The notes under the pieces: model-generated
What the model saw: only the letters and a program-made list of their open reading frames with translations
What the model was told of the DNA's origin: nothing
The model's database searches: none
Shown: one piece after another, positions 37,071 to 49,580 of the stretch
Numbering within the stretch: the stretch's first letter is position 1
Layout: the number at the start of each line of letters is the position of its first letter
Assembly (NCBI GenBank): GCA_003342895.1
Contig: PTFA01000081.1
Coordinates: 1,949,463 to 2,013,462, forward strand
Reading direction: 5' to 3'
Length of the DNA: 64,000 nucleotides
Source: Casuarius casuarius
Taxonomy: Eukaryota; Chordata; Aves; Casuariiformes; Casuariidae
Translations under genes and position numbers: made by a program

Positions 37071-39171
37071 AGCAGCCTACGCCAGTCAGGGCCTCTCTTG
37101 CAAACCTGCTGCAGACAGCACAGCTCCCAGCACTNTTTACTTTGGTTTCGTGCAGTGTGAAAGCAGACTCTGTAGAGCAGATGCAAGGCAGAGGGTAAAG
37201 ATATTCATGCTACTCACATCAGGTGCCCGAATGAGATGACAAAGGCCAATCCCTACCGTTTCTCTCTGCAGTCAACAGAGAGGCAGAGGCCTCTCCAGGG
37301 TGCAACTCAGAGCACACAAATTCAGCTCCCGCCCTAAATCACTCCCTGAAGAGCATCTCTCCCGTTCTTCCTTCCCTTTCTGAAGCACCTACAATTAGAT
37401 ATGGCTTTTGTTTATCTGGGTTGCATTCACTATCCTGCTCTGAGTGCCAGGTCAATCCTGGAAGAACTGCCAAAAGACACTTCAACAGCACATAGGGTTT
37501 GGATAAGAACTTCACAGCAAGGTAAAATTCTCCATGATAGATCACCACACAGAGGCGCAGACAAAATACCTCAAGCTGCAGGTACACACAATCCCTTGAC
37601 TGCACTAGGAAACTAGGCCCCATGGACTCAAACCTTCTCTCACATCATGATTTCCTCAGCTGTGGAGCAAGGCATTTGGCAGGCCTGGACATCCTCTTCC
37701 AGACCTGCCTGTGCCCAACAGAGATTTGACACCCAGAACTCTTCCAAGGCAACAACTTGGCTCCTCAGGCAATGCCGCAGGCCTGGCTGGGAGGAACAAC
37801 TGCCTGTTGAAAGAGTTAAGCAGTTCCCTTTCCCTCCCTGCTGAATGAGAAGACACATCATATGTTTCGGTTCTGGAACAAAGGCCAAGCAAGTGCAATC
37901 GTTGCTGCTAAGACTGTTTTATACGCTGGGTCATCATGACTTTGCTGAGTGCACAACTTGCGTAGCAAATACTGTTTTGCCCAATGTTGTCACTGCATCC
38001 ATGAGCTAGAAGGGTGTCTCCCCTTCTTAGGCCCCATGTGAAAAATCAGTCATTGGCTTCTCTCCCCCTGACAGCAATATTCTCACTTTAGTAGGGTTTG
38101 GGGGAGGGGGAGCAAGGAGAATTCTCCATATTTGCCTTCTTGTTTCACATTCCTAGATGCTGATGGCTGTGGTCACAGGACTGGCTCATCTCCCTGTTAA
38201 TGAAGGCACCATCACTGGGAGCAGACACTCTGGCTGAGGCAGATAGGACATTCTCAGCTGCTAAAGCTAGTCCATGGGAGTTGCTTCATTCTGAGTCAGC
38301 TGTGGAAGGTGAGGTTGCAATCTGGGATAAGAACCATCCAAGAGAGTGCAACTGCTTGCCTGAATATCCTTTCTCTAGGTCAAGTGGACAAGACATGGAT
38401 GATAAATGACCAGAGACTTGCCAACCTGCCCATTCATTACTAGTAAGTGCCTAAAGATGGAAGAAAAGGATAGTAGCCTAATGCTAACCTAGACTGGGGT
38501 GAAATCCTACTTCACAGGAACAGAGAAAGAGCCAGGACATAGAGAACTGCGGGTGTAATGGTGCTAGCTGTGCTGGTCTCTGTCCTTATAGCCAGACAGT
38601 GCTGAAACATCAGTGAGTTTGCATGAGACAGTTCGCTCGCCTCATGGTTCTGGGCAAACGGTGGTGGTGGGACACGGCACTCGGACCAAAGCAGCTCCTG
38701 GAGCACAGTAGCCACAAACACCGGGCAGTGCTACACCACCACTGCACAGTTAGCATAGCCATGCCCTCAGCTCGTGCAAGGCCATAGTGCACAAAGCCCA
38801 ACTCAAAATTTGCACAAGGCAGCGAGGAGAAAAACAATGTTTAAACAATTTTGGTACCTCGGTTGTTCTCAGCTGACATCAGCCAAGATCAGGTCATTGC
38901 CATGATGTTGGTTTCCTCAGGGCGTGCAGGTGCTTTTGCAGACACCCAGCGTCTTTGCACTGCACAGCGTGAACCCCTGTGATCAGTGTTGCAAAAACAG
39001 AGCAATAGCTATCTTGGCTTGAGGTGCTGCTGTCTGGGAGCTGAGTACACATGACGACAACAGGAGATCATCTGTAAGAGGCAAGGGAAACAAGGGGGGA
39101 AGGATATTAAGTGAAAAGGACACACCAGCTAACCAAATCCAGTCTTCAAAGCGTGCTCCTTACCTTCACAG

Positions 39172-39309
39172 GAACAGATGGTTGTAACTGGCCTCAATAT
39201 GGTTTGTCACAAACCGGATCTTCAAGAAACTCCCCAAGAAGCTGAAAACTCCCTTTCCCTCAGTAGTTCTGTGGAAGGAGAGGAACGAAGCAGAACGGAT
39301 ACATGTAAG
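39172..39309 (+). other. Exon-like segment, unknown
   Basis: A good acceptor (CTCCTTACCTTCACAG) and a good donor (GTAAG/GTGAGC) bracket 138 bp, exactly 46 codons, open in one frame and containing an ATG at 39178 (MVVTGLNMVCHKPDLQE...). The peptide is acidic and Ser-rich and I do not recognise it. It could be an exon of a divergent noncoding RNA from the GLIS1 island or a chance pairing of splice-like sites. Confidence 0.25.
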
Positions 39310-40649
39310 GTGAGCTGCGCAGAGCAAACAAGCGGAGTTGAAGTATTCATCTCTAGTTTATGTACTGAAATCCCTGCTTCTACTCCAGCAGGGAACAAAA
39401 TTAAATTTTTGCTTGCTTTGTTTTCTTTTAAAAGGGACACAATTAAAATTGTGAGGCCTTTTTGTAACTGCTTCGGTATAGACCGAGGTGGGANGTGTTA
39501 CTGTAAGCACTCTGTTAATATGGAGCAAAACAACCTCTCTAGTGGGAAAAACAAAAAACTTCGCCATAAATAACCTGGCTGCAAACGAGCTGTCGATTCA
39601 CACACAGCAGTTTATTTACAACAGCATGCCAAGTCCAGACTTGTTTTTGTTTTAATTTACTGCAACACAGATAGTAAAAAAAGAAACAACAAAACAAAAA
39701 CTGAGCCAAAGGGATTGTCTCTGTAAGTATGCCTACTTCTTACAGATTGCCCGTATCCCTTTAAGGCAGCACAAAGCCCTTCTTTATAGTGGTTTTAAAA
39801 TGACCTCCTAAATTAAGACAGCAGGGTCAAACTGACCACACATTATCTAGGGATGTACTCAACTGTTCTCTCATAACTTACAGATTTGTTTATATTGCTC
39901 ATAGTTAGAAGTTCCTCAGATCAGTGTGACTTATCTCTTAAAAGCAAGTCTCTCTTCAATAGCTAGCATATTTTGAGAAAATCTGACAGTAATCTTTAAT
40001 CCACCTCTGGGTAGAAACTGCAAGAAATTACCATAATCTCCAAAAGCTATAATGCTACACATATTTCTCTCCCTCCTGGCTCCCCAATTATTCGGCAGAT
40101 TATTCTAGAGGACTTCCAGAAAAACCTCTAAAGAAGGGCTCGACCAGCCTCCACTCAGGAGACTGTATTTTACACCTGCAGTTAGCTTCCTCAAACATTC
40201 CTCTGTATTGTTTATCTGTATCAGTTCATAAACAGATTACTCTCTCACACTGTGCATACAGGACACAAGCAGTAAAATAAACAAGTCCTAAACAAACAAA
40301 AAAACAGGCCAGCACAAGTTGAGAGGGACATTCCGCATTTAAAATCCAATCCTCAGCACTTGGGACATGCCAGAACTAGAACTGCTGGTACAACCTCACT
40401 TCACGCCTACTATAAATGAATTGTAACACTGATTTTATTACATGGCTCCACAGTAATTTTGCCTGGGGATCCATATATTCAATTCACTGAAGACGGTTAT
40501 TGCTGAATGAGCAGCTAGTCACTCTTCTGTTTTCTCTTTATTGGCACAGTGTCTGGACCACACATTGAATGTATTTACTTCACCCCAGCCAAACCCAGCA
40601 CAGAATACTGAATTATTCATTTTCTCGAGGGCATTTCTATGGTGTCTAT

Positions 40650-40805
40650 CACTACAACAGCCTAGTGATTTGCAGACAAGAGCCAGTTACCATCATACAT
40701 ATGTCCCTCTGAGGCAAGAGAGGGTGGGGGTAGGCTGAGCCCCATTTTACAGCAGAGGCCCAGAAGCCAAAAGCATCCCTTCAGTTTGGGTGCTAAACTT
40801 GTGAC
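40650..40805 (+). repeat. MIR-like SINE, 3' half
   Basis: CCTCTGAGGCAAGAGAGGGT, then CTGAGCCCCATTTTACAGCA and GAGGCCCAGAAGCC follow the MIR order (cctgtgaggtaggta...ccccattttacagatgaggaaactgag). Diverged; boundaries approximate. Confidence 0.65.
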
Positions 40806-41865
40806 AAAGAAGGTCTGGGCCTTTTTTTTTTTTTTTCCCCTCCCCTTGCTCCAGGTTATTTAGCATTTCCCATCATTGTATATGGTGGAGCACAGTTCCA
40901 GTTCCCTCAGTTAAACTCAACCCTTCACGTCCCAAATGGAGCATGAGGAAAACGACTCTTGCAAATAGTGACCACCTGTGAAAAGCTAAAGTGCCACACA
41001 GGAACCCTGTGATAAAGGCAAGGACGCACCATTTCTCCCTGGCAGTGTTTGGCTTGCANTAGTTGTAGGACTGGTCTTACCCTTCCTGTGACAATCTTTG
41101 CACGGACTGATAAAGCCTCTCCCAGACCTGCCTGCCAGGGTCTGAGGCGCAACAGCCCCCTTGGTATCTAACTTTGAGCTGCAGCCCTGTCCTTAATTTA
41201 AAAGCTTTGTACCATCACTGTCAGCAAGGTCTGCAGCCTAGTGCTTCCCTAAATACGCTTCAAGCAGTGACCTCTGCTGGCAAATGAACAGGGAACCCAA
41301 CAGTTCACAGAGCTGGTGCCCCACCTACTTGGTCTTCAAAGCTTGCAGGGATGCTAACCCTGTCTCTTGCTCTGGAACACCCTACCTTTAAGCAAGACAA
41401 GGCCAGAACTGGAGCTTAGTGAGCGAGAGTGGAGAATGATCCTTACACATAACAATCTTTGAACTTGCAGAAGGCTGTATAACCCGTCTCCTCATTCCTT
41501 CAACATTCACCTCAGGGTTGTCTCTGTACCTTTTCTGACAAGATGCAGTTAAATACAACAGTCAGCCCCAGCATTGTAACCTTAGTAAGTGAGATTTACA
41601 AGTTCAGTTATTTAAGAAGCAAAAGACAAAGTCAGCTCTTCTTCTTTGGGGAAGAGGACCTCACTGTTCACTCAGCACTTGTTTCCTTTGATGACTGCAG
41701 GAGCAACACACACATGCTGTGTAGCCCACAGTTTTCTCCAAAATATGCCCCTGTTCTGGAACTCAGGCTTACATTTTAGGGGAAGAAAAAAAAAAAATCT
41801 ACCCCATCACTATCCATTAGAAGAACCAACTAGTGTATCCAGCAGGCCACCCAGGGAACTATTAC

Positions 41866-41951
41866 CCCTTGAATTTATGTTTTTGATTTCATGGTAGGCT
41901 TCAGATGCACCATGTTCGTCTAGCGCCTGTCTCACTAGTTGTACTGTAGTC
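41866..41951 (-). other. Exon-like segment, unknown
   Basis: On the minus strand an acceptor (TTACCTTTCTGCCCTCGCAAAAACCTCAG) and donor (AAGGG/GTAATA) bracket 86 bp with an open frame giving TVQLVRQALDEHGASEAYHE and IKNINS. The peptide looks helical and coding-like and retains CpG codons in CpG-poor DNA. I do not recognise the family and no neighbouring exon was found. Confidence 0.22.
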
Positions 41952-44900
41952 CTGAGGTTTTTGCGAGGGCAGAAAGGTAAGGTGGTCTTTAATTCATTTT
42001 GTCTTCTGAAATCAGAGTACAGTGTAGGTTTTGCTCTTTCTCTCACAGCTGGTTTTCTCAGACACAAGCATGCCGCAGTTTGTTTATACTACAGATCTGT
42101 CCAAAACCGATGTGCCAGATGCAAATCTCTACCACAAGTCTGCGGCTGCAGCGACGGGAGGCAATATTCTGATGTGGGAACGTCCCCCTAGAACATAAGC
42201 GCTTGGCAAAGCACACTCCAGGTACACCCACAGCACCCAAGNGCACTTGGCCCACATAGCAAATACATTGGCACAGCACTGATGACAAAGTATCAGACTA
42301 CAGGGAGAGGAGTGTGTGTGTGTGCTTAACTCTCAGCCTCTGAGACAATTGGACCATCTTTTTATCGTAACTTTGCAGAAAGCTTGTGATGGGAGCAGAG
42401 GGAGCACGGCTACCGTCAGCACACGAAGCCCCGCAGCCAGGAAATGCCTGAAAATGCAAAGCTCTGCAAGCTGCCACCATTCCTCCCCTGGGTAGGGATT
42501 TGCTGTCAAGACAGCGTTGTCCCTGGCAAGCAGCACCTCCATGGCTCCCAGGGGAACCTTGCATCAAGATCTCCCCCCATCAAAAGTTTCAGGCCCTCCT
42601 TGGGCAGAGCATCTGATCCAGTACATGGCCAATTGCAGTAGCTGCAGGAAGGGTTGGTGCACTGATTGCACGACTTGCCTGTGACCAAAAAGGTATGAGC
42701 AAATTCATCAGCAAGAGGCTGAGACTCCCATAGCTGCAGCTGGATGTACCTGCAGGGATGCTTGCATCGACCTAGGAGCCATCATGCATGTTTCTCAGGA
42801 GGTGGGAAGACAGCTGCCTCATGAAAACCGTTGGGAAGTTAGAGGCCCTAAAAACACCAAGCAAAGTACATACAATACAGCCTCTGTTCAAAGACAGCAG
42901 AGACAGAATTGAGATCGCTTCATCTCAAGATCATAGGGGCATTCAAGCCCCAAGCAACAATCGTCATCAACATCATTCTCCAAAGGGACAGAGTGCTCAT
43001 ACTGAGGGAGCAAATCCTGCCCAGCTCCCTACAGTGCGCAGTAGTTACAAGGACTGCGGCAGGCTACGTTTGTCAACCCATAGCCTGAATTTTCAGTTAC
43101 GTCTCAGAAAATGGAGCAGGATAGGAGTTTGTTCATGTTTATAAGAGTGCTTAAGAGCTAAAAACCTCTATTTCATTACTAAATTGTAAGGGGAAAGCAG
43201 ATTTGAGCACTCAGCTGCCTACCTTTCTGTAGCTGCAGTGGAAATAATTTCAGATATTCTTGATTACAGTTAACCTGTAGGGAGAGACAGGTAGTTCACA
43301 AGGTGACCAGAGTAGCAATCAAATGCTATTGGCTTCACTTGTGCAATCCAGTAGGTAATCCAGTAAGAAGGTGCAGCTTTGTTTAGAGAAGCTGATTAAA
43401 CACATTAGAAATATTATCAGACTTGAGGGACCCTATTTAACTGAAGTTATATGGAAACCGATTGTAAAAACACTATGATTTTTTCCTTATTACTCAGAAT
43501 TAAGAGATAAACTAGAGAGACTCTTCTCATACCTACATAAGTTTCACAGAAATTATTTTCATGTTAAGGCAGAAGTATATAAGAGGACTTAAAATGCCAA
43601 TACACTTCCTCTGTTTGCCACAGAGGAATATAATTTTGCCAAAAGCCAAAACTACAATGTTATCCCTATTTCTATTTGAATCAGGCAAGTCAGTTACTGC
43701 ATCTTCAGAGGGCACCCAACATACGCTTTAAATTTTTGTTCCCTTATATTCATAAGCATGAGATATTGTAAAAGATGCACTTTTTGTTTTTAAGTAAAAG
43801 TTGGGGGGCAGGGAAGGACTCTAAAAGCCCTTCTTAAAAAAAAACTGTAAAGGGACCACAAAGCAATCAGCTTTTGAAAGCTCTTCTGTCATACACTGAG
43901 AATGCCATGAATCACATGCACATTAGCAGATGTGTGCAAATCCCCACTGCAACACAAGGACAGACCTCAAGCACTTTGGTGTCAAAAAGAAGTCTGCATT
44001 TTAAGCCTCCTGCTGACAGCCATAACAGTTAATTACAACTTGCAGCTTATAGTTGTGGGAGTATTGCACAAAATGCCACAGCAATAAAAAAACATTCTGC
44101 ACCTGTTTAAATGCATGAAAAAATTATTTAAAACTTTCAACCAAAGTATTTGGGTTAACAGTTACACCTGAGGTACTAGCTAAAGCACCATTTTAACTCC
44201 AGGTGCACACTGCAAGTGTGATCATGAGCAAATTAAATTATTTAATAAGCCCAACAGGCAAGAGGTTTGGACATAATAGTCAAATCTGTGGTAAAAGTTA
44301 AGCCTGGGGAAACTTTAAAAGACTTTGAGTTTAACCTTTAAATATAATAAAAGGCTGTCCATTACCTTACAGTGTTTGCTGTATGTTACCTCAATCTAAA
44401 GGGAACAGTATAGCTCAGTCTGGATATCAGAACTAACACATGCAGTACCTGCATTTCAAGAAAATTAAATGCCTCAGTTCTGAGGCAAGAAAGCAATATG
44501 CAGTTGGTCCCCCCCNCACACACACACACTTTTCTTAAAGCGTAAAGGGCCACTAAGGAATTATTACCCAACCACTACATCAGCTGATCAAGTCATCACA
44601 CCAGCATAACTGACATCACGGCCATCTTCAGATCTTAGGTACTCCAGTAAAACACAGGACTAAGAGCACTGAAGAGAATGGAAGGAAAATGATCCAGGTT
44701 TGCTTTCCTCTCATCACACTAAATTCATTTCTAAGACTGTTTAACTTACATTTATCTTGAGAAAGTTACATGCAAGGTACTGCAGCTGCATCTCAGCATT
44801 TCATATTACATATATGTTTTCTAGTGTAGCTGTGACAGTAACTAGAGCAAGTTTAAAAAAGGAGGTAGCTCACATTTTCAAACAATTTGGACAGGTTTGC

Positions 44901-45554
44901 TTCCAAATGAAGCATTTAAAAGGTTTTAAAAGGTCCTGTTTTTCATCAAAATAATGTACATTATTGGTAGCTTCTGAAAAAGTTGGCTATGTTGCAAACC
45001 AGCATTCTTCCCATCTACCTTAACAGAAGGCTGTTGATCCAAACTTCTTGGAGTTCATTCACAATATCACTACTTGGAAGAGATTTACTAAATACTATAA
45101 TGCTTCCTGCATGTTTCAGTGTAGATCAGAACTTAGTTTCAAAGGTCACCTTAAAGATAAAACCCAAGCTGCTAGCTTTTCAAGAGCAGTTGTATAAAAC
45201 ATTGACAGTATTTGTGTCTTAACAGTGCCTTCCTGCACACCCATTTTACTCTGAAGGAATATTTTCATCTTACAGAAGAGTAGCATGTTTTATTCCTGGG
45301 CACATCTGCTTCCTACTTTTAAAGTACATAGTTCACCTGCACTAAAAGTGTTATCAACTGGATTTATGAAACACTTAGGCATACTAAGCATCTATGCAAA
45401 TCTCTACTTACCCCTTTAACAGCAAAGGGCAGGGAAAGAACACACAGTGAAAAAAGTGAACGTTCTGAGTGGCAAAGTAACTCTAATCATCTCGAATATC
45501 AACAGCAATCTTACAAATAAAAAAATGTCAGTTCTTATTGTATGTAAGTGATAT

Positions 45555-45764
45555 TAAAAAGACAAAATGAATTTAAAATTTTTATTATACAAAAGACAAA
45601 CTGATCCAAAACCAGAAGAGTTTCTGTACAATTCTGAGTTTTGTTCTGTGACTTGTATTTCCACATGCTTTTCCAAACAGCCAAGACAGAAAGGCTCATT
45701 AGTCCCATTTTCTTCTTACCAAAAGTGCTGAATACAAGCTGTAGATGTATCAAATCTAATTTAT
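45555..45764 (-). terminator. NDC1: NDC1 3' UTR start and candidate polyadenylation signal
   Basis: Below the stop codon the minus strand carries AATAAA at 45586-45581, about 180 bases after the stop, in AT-rich sequence. This is a plausible polyadenylation signal for a short 3' UTR. The real 3' UTR may run further left; no transcript evidence is available here. Confidence 0.4.
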
Positions 45765-45828
45765 TTATTCTTTGTATTCCAAGAATTGCTGAAGTCTTTT
45801 CTTATGTTCTGTAGACACTTGCACTGCA
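45765..45828 (-). CDS. NDC1: NDC1 exon 18, C-terminus and stop
   Basis: Acceptor TTTGTTTTTAG. It encodes [20 protein letters not shown] and a TAA stop at 45767-45765, matching the human C-terminus (LQQFLEFKE). The stop sits inside an AATAAA hexamer (45769-45764 on the minus strand). Confidence 0.97.
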
Positions 45829-48800
45829 CTAAAAACAAATGCAGAACATAAGATTTTACATTAAATGTAATATATACACCACAAAAATAAAGCGTCATGT
45901 CACAAGCAAGCAGGCATAGAAACCAAGAGTTACACTGAAGCTGAAAGTTAGAAAACCCAGCTGTATGAAAATTCTATGTTCCAAGACCAAAAAAATTAAT
46001 TTTAATCCTCAAAACCATCAATTCTCAGCCTCTAAGATTGTTCAACACCTTCCACTACTAAAAGACACTTGTCCCTAGAAACAGTCTATTTCTTTACCAT
46101 TTAACACACACAAGCAATTGTTTACCTTGCAAGAATGTTTTTTTTAAAGTTAAAAAAGAATCTCATAAAAAATAATCTACTATATATCTAGCACTCCAAA
46201 CTGAATGACATTTCTTCCCCAAATAAAGAGATGGATAGATGCTGAAGAAGTGTCTTTCAGTCCCGCGTATTCAGAAGCCAAATGTGAAAGTCCACCTTCT
46301 GTGACAGCAGCAGACAAAAAACCATCCCCAGACAACCACGAAGCAGGGGTATTTGACTATCTGGACTCTTCCTAGGATTCTTGCTCTACAGAGCAGATAA
46401 TTGTCTCGATTTATTTTCGTTTCAACAGCTAAAATTTATTAAATGAGTACGTTTTTTTATGGGCTGCTCTTCAAGAGTCCATGAAAAGTCACTAAGAAAA
46501 GCTGCCAGATATCTGGGAAAATTAAACTTTTAAGGGGGACCATATTGCTATAAAAAAATTTTGTAGCAGTCCACAAATCAAAAATACTAAAATGCCATCT
46601 TAGAATAACATCCTGAAGGGATTTTTGCACAAACTTCCCTTTTCATAGGTCCTACAATAATATTTAAAGTAAATTTAGCAAGAAAACAATTACAAAAAAG
46701 GCCTTACTTCAAGTGTTCTCCAAAGACAGTAGTTATCCGGTATAGCGCTGTTTTCAGAGATGCTCTAAGTGCAAATCGTAGCGTTTTGTAGGATGTGTCC
46801 ACCAAACTTCCTGAAATCCTGGGAGGTTTGCTAGAAACATGAGGCAGTTTGAAATGTCTGTCTACAACCTAATTGAGAAAAACATAAATGAGCTCGTTTC
46901 ATCTGTTCTTTTCAATTATTTCATAACAGAACATGTTTTTGTCAAATAAAGCAAAAAGAAACCACAAGTTGAGAAATTCCACCAAGACACACACAAGTGT
47001 ATTGGAGACAGAGCTTGACCTTGCATTTTCTGGCCATCAACATGAGCAGAGAACCAAGTTCTGTGAAGTAAGATTCTATGTTAATGAGTCTTAAATGCTA
47101 ACCAGAACACACATTGCAGTAGAAGAACAAATCTAACCTTTTAGAAATAAGGTTTTACTTATTTCTTTTTTTTTTATTATTATTATTATTTCCTGGTGCC
47201 TGTTCTTGGAATAGATGACTTGCACTGAAGAATTTTAATTACCTCAAAATTCTTTCCAAGAATCTCCAGTAAGGCAGTATAAAATGATTATATCAATAGG
47301 ACATGAATAGCCTTAGAAACAATTTTTTAATACACATTTTCAAACATCAGTAATTTGAGTAATGCCATAGTAGTAGTAGAGAAACGCCAAACAGATCTTA
47401 TCTGCTGTGATTTGCAGTGTCTCCAAGTGTTCCATGTTGCATGCACACAGCCAACTGAAGTCCTAACTAAGCAATTACAGTACTATATTTTAAGCATTAT
47501 CCCTTAAATAAGGTTTTTAATTGAGCACTTAGTATCATTTATTTTTGAAATGAAACATTCCATTAAGAACTTGTTAGTTTTTTTCTACTTAGCAGGAGAA
47601 AGCAAGGACTTTATTCAGCTGTTTNGTAATGAAAATAGTGGTAACTAGCTGTTTTGTTTAGGTTAACTGCAGATCAGAAGCAATTTACAGCAGTAAGAAC
47701 TTCAATCTTATGACTGGTCAGCAACGTCAAAATATAAAATCAACAGAACACCTTCTCCTCCCTAAACTTGTTTTGCATTAAGGAAAAGTTAATATTTTTT
47801 ACCTCCTGAAGAGTCAGTAAAGTATTCAGAATAGCTGGCAGTGTAGTTTGGACAACTCCAAATTGGTCTTCAGTAAATGAGGCAGCTACCAAATGAGACA
47901 GACCTTTAAAAAAAGAAAAAGTTTGCTGTAATTACTGAATTCTTAACTACTTCTACTTGATTTCTTAACTTCTGAAGCATTAACAAAGATTGGCCAGATC
48001 CTATTACTACCTGAAGATTTTACTAGTGTGGTGGAATTCTTCAGGATTTACTGGAGCCAGATGAGAGTTACCTCAGCTTTGGCTTGCTTCAGGACTAAAT
48101 TAGTCTCTGGTTTGAAACGTGTACAATAGTTTGAGGTTGATGGTAGGAGAAGGGAAATAATATGTGAAAAGGTTAAAAAGCTCCCTCTTTCCACTCCTCA
48201 GATCAGCACTGTACCCGACATCAACCAAAAGATGGGACCTATTGTACAATTCTAGCCATACACAAAACATTTCCAGATCATTTAACTTTCTTTGTTCTCT
48301 TCAACAGGCAGAACTCTTTACTAATTTGAGGGAAATCTGGATCTAGCTTTAAATGCTTTCTCAGTTTACTTGTTTATTGGACTAAAACAAGTTACAGTAC
48401 AGCCCTCTAGCCTTAGTTAAAAGGCAAATGATAAATACAGTTTTGCAGAAGTTGATTCCCACCTCTTAACTCTATACTTTCTCACCCATCACCTTCACCA
48501 ATCTGACACAGCCTGTCATATCTGCCTGTAAAACATCTAACCTAGGAAGAAAGACATTTGCAGGGTCCAAAAGTTTGCATCAATACTGGTATACACTTGT
48601 GAACTTGAAACGAACAAACAAGAAATCCTGTAGTACAACCGCATATTCTCATTACTATTTTAATTGTCTCCAGACAACCTCCTCCTGTTTGTTTGTTAAC
48701 TTACTACCCGAGTGCTTTGGGTTGCCCTTTTTTTTTTTAAAGCAAGGACTGTTATAATCTTCTGTATCTTGATACCCACAATCTTTGACACTGTCACATC

Positions 48801-49544
48801 ATATTATAGCTGGATCTCAATTTTGAAATCCCAAGCAACTTCTCTTATTCTCTCTCTCTCAACTGTCCGTGATTAACAGGGAAAGATTCAGAGCCTTTAC
48901 TCAGAAAAGCTGTTTTGTAAAAGAACATCATAATTTTGTTACTAAAAATACCATAAAAGTGATACATGGGCTCATGTAGGAGATAAGCAAAAGGAATCAA
49001 GTTTAGGAATCTTCAGATTAACACCCGAACCTCTACTGAACACAAACTAAAAGATTTTGAATGGCATCTCAAAGCTAACAAATAACTTTGATCTTTATTC
49101 ATGTTGGTATCTGAAATGCAGCCACATCTTTGTGTCAAAGTAGATTCAAGGATCCTTCTTCCATTTTACTTATAAAGCACAGGGCACCAAGTCTGGAATT
49201 GGATCCTTTTAGTTGTACTACAAGAGGCAAAGGAGCAGAACACATGGAAGTAGAAAATGCTTACCTTCTAATGCCCAGATGTGCATCTGGGCATCAGAGA
49301 AAACAGCTTGAATGGAGGCTTCTGGATGCTGAGAAGAAACCAAAGAACTCTGAATGCACTTAAGTATCACCAGAATTGCAGGTTTCAATCAAGGTATTAC
49401 ACATATAAATGATCACATCTCTCCCCTCAGAAAAGGCTAGTAAGGCTGATAGATCTCAAGGATACACAGAAAATTTTGACCTTTCAAGAAACAAAAATTC
49501 CTTTTGAGCAGGAGCTACCCATAAAGCTGTAACTATGATTGGGA

Positions 49545-49580
<36 letters not shown>

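Larger units (their letters stand above)
35301..45554. other. Intergenic region between GLIS1 5' end and NDC1 3' end
   Basis: About 10 kb with no gene I can identify. It holds the GC-rich patch at 36.63-37.07 kb, a MIR-like SINE near 40.7 kb, a T run at 40822-40836, a short GT run near 42311 and a short CA run near 44517. Two exon-like segments are listed separately. Confidence 0.65.
45829..49264 (-). other. NDC1: NDC1 introns 15 to 17
   Basis: Noncoding stretches 47904-49264, 46869-47802 and 45829-46707. A T run followed by an ATT repeat lies at about 47166-47191. The phrase NGGCCAGATCCTAT near 47990-48005 resembles an end of an ancient sauropsid repeat, too short to classify. Confidence 0.8.

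Noticed and set aside
49548..49577. Poly(A) run as the tail of a processed pseudogene or SINE
   Set aside because: The preceding sequence matches no gene or SINE, and no target-site duplication is apparent.
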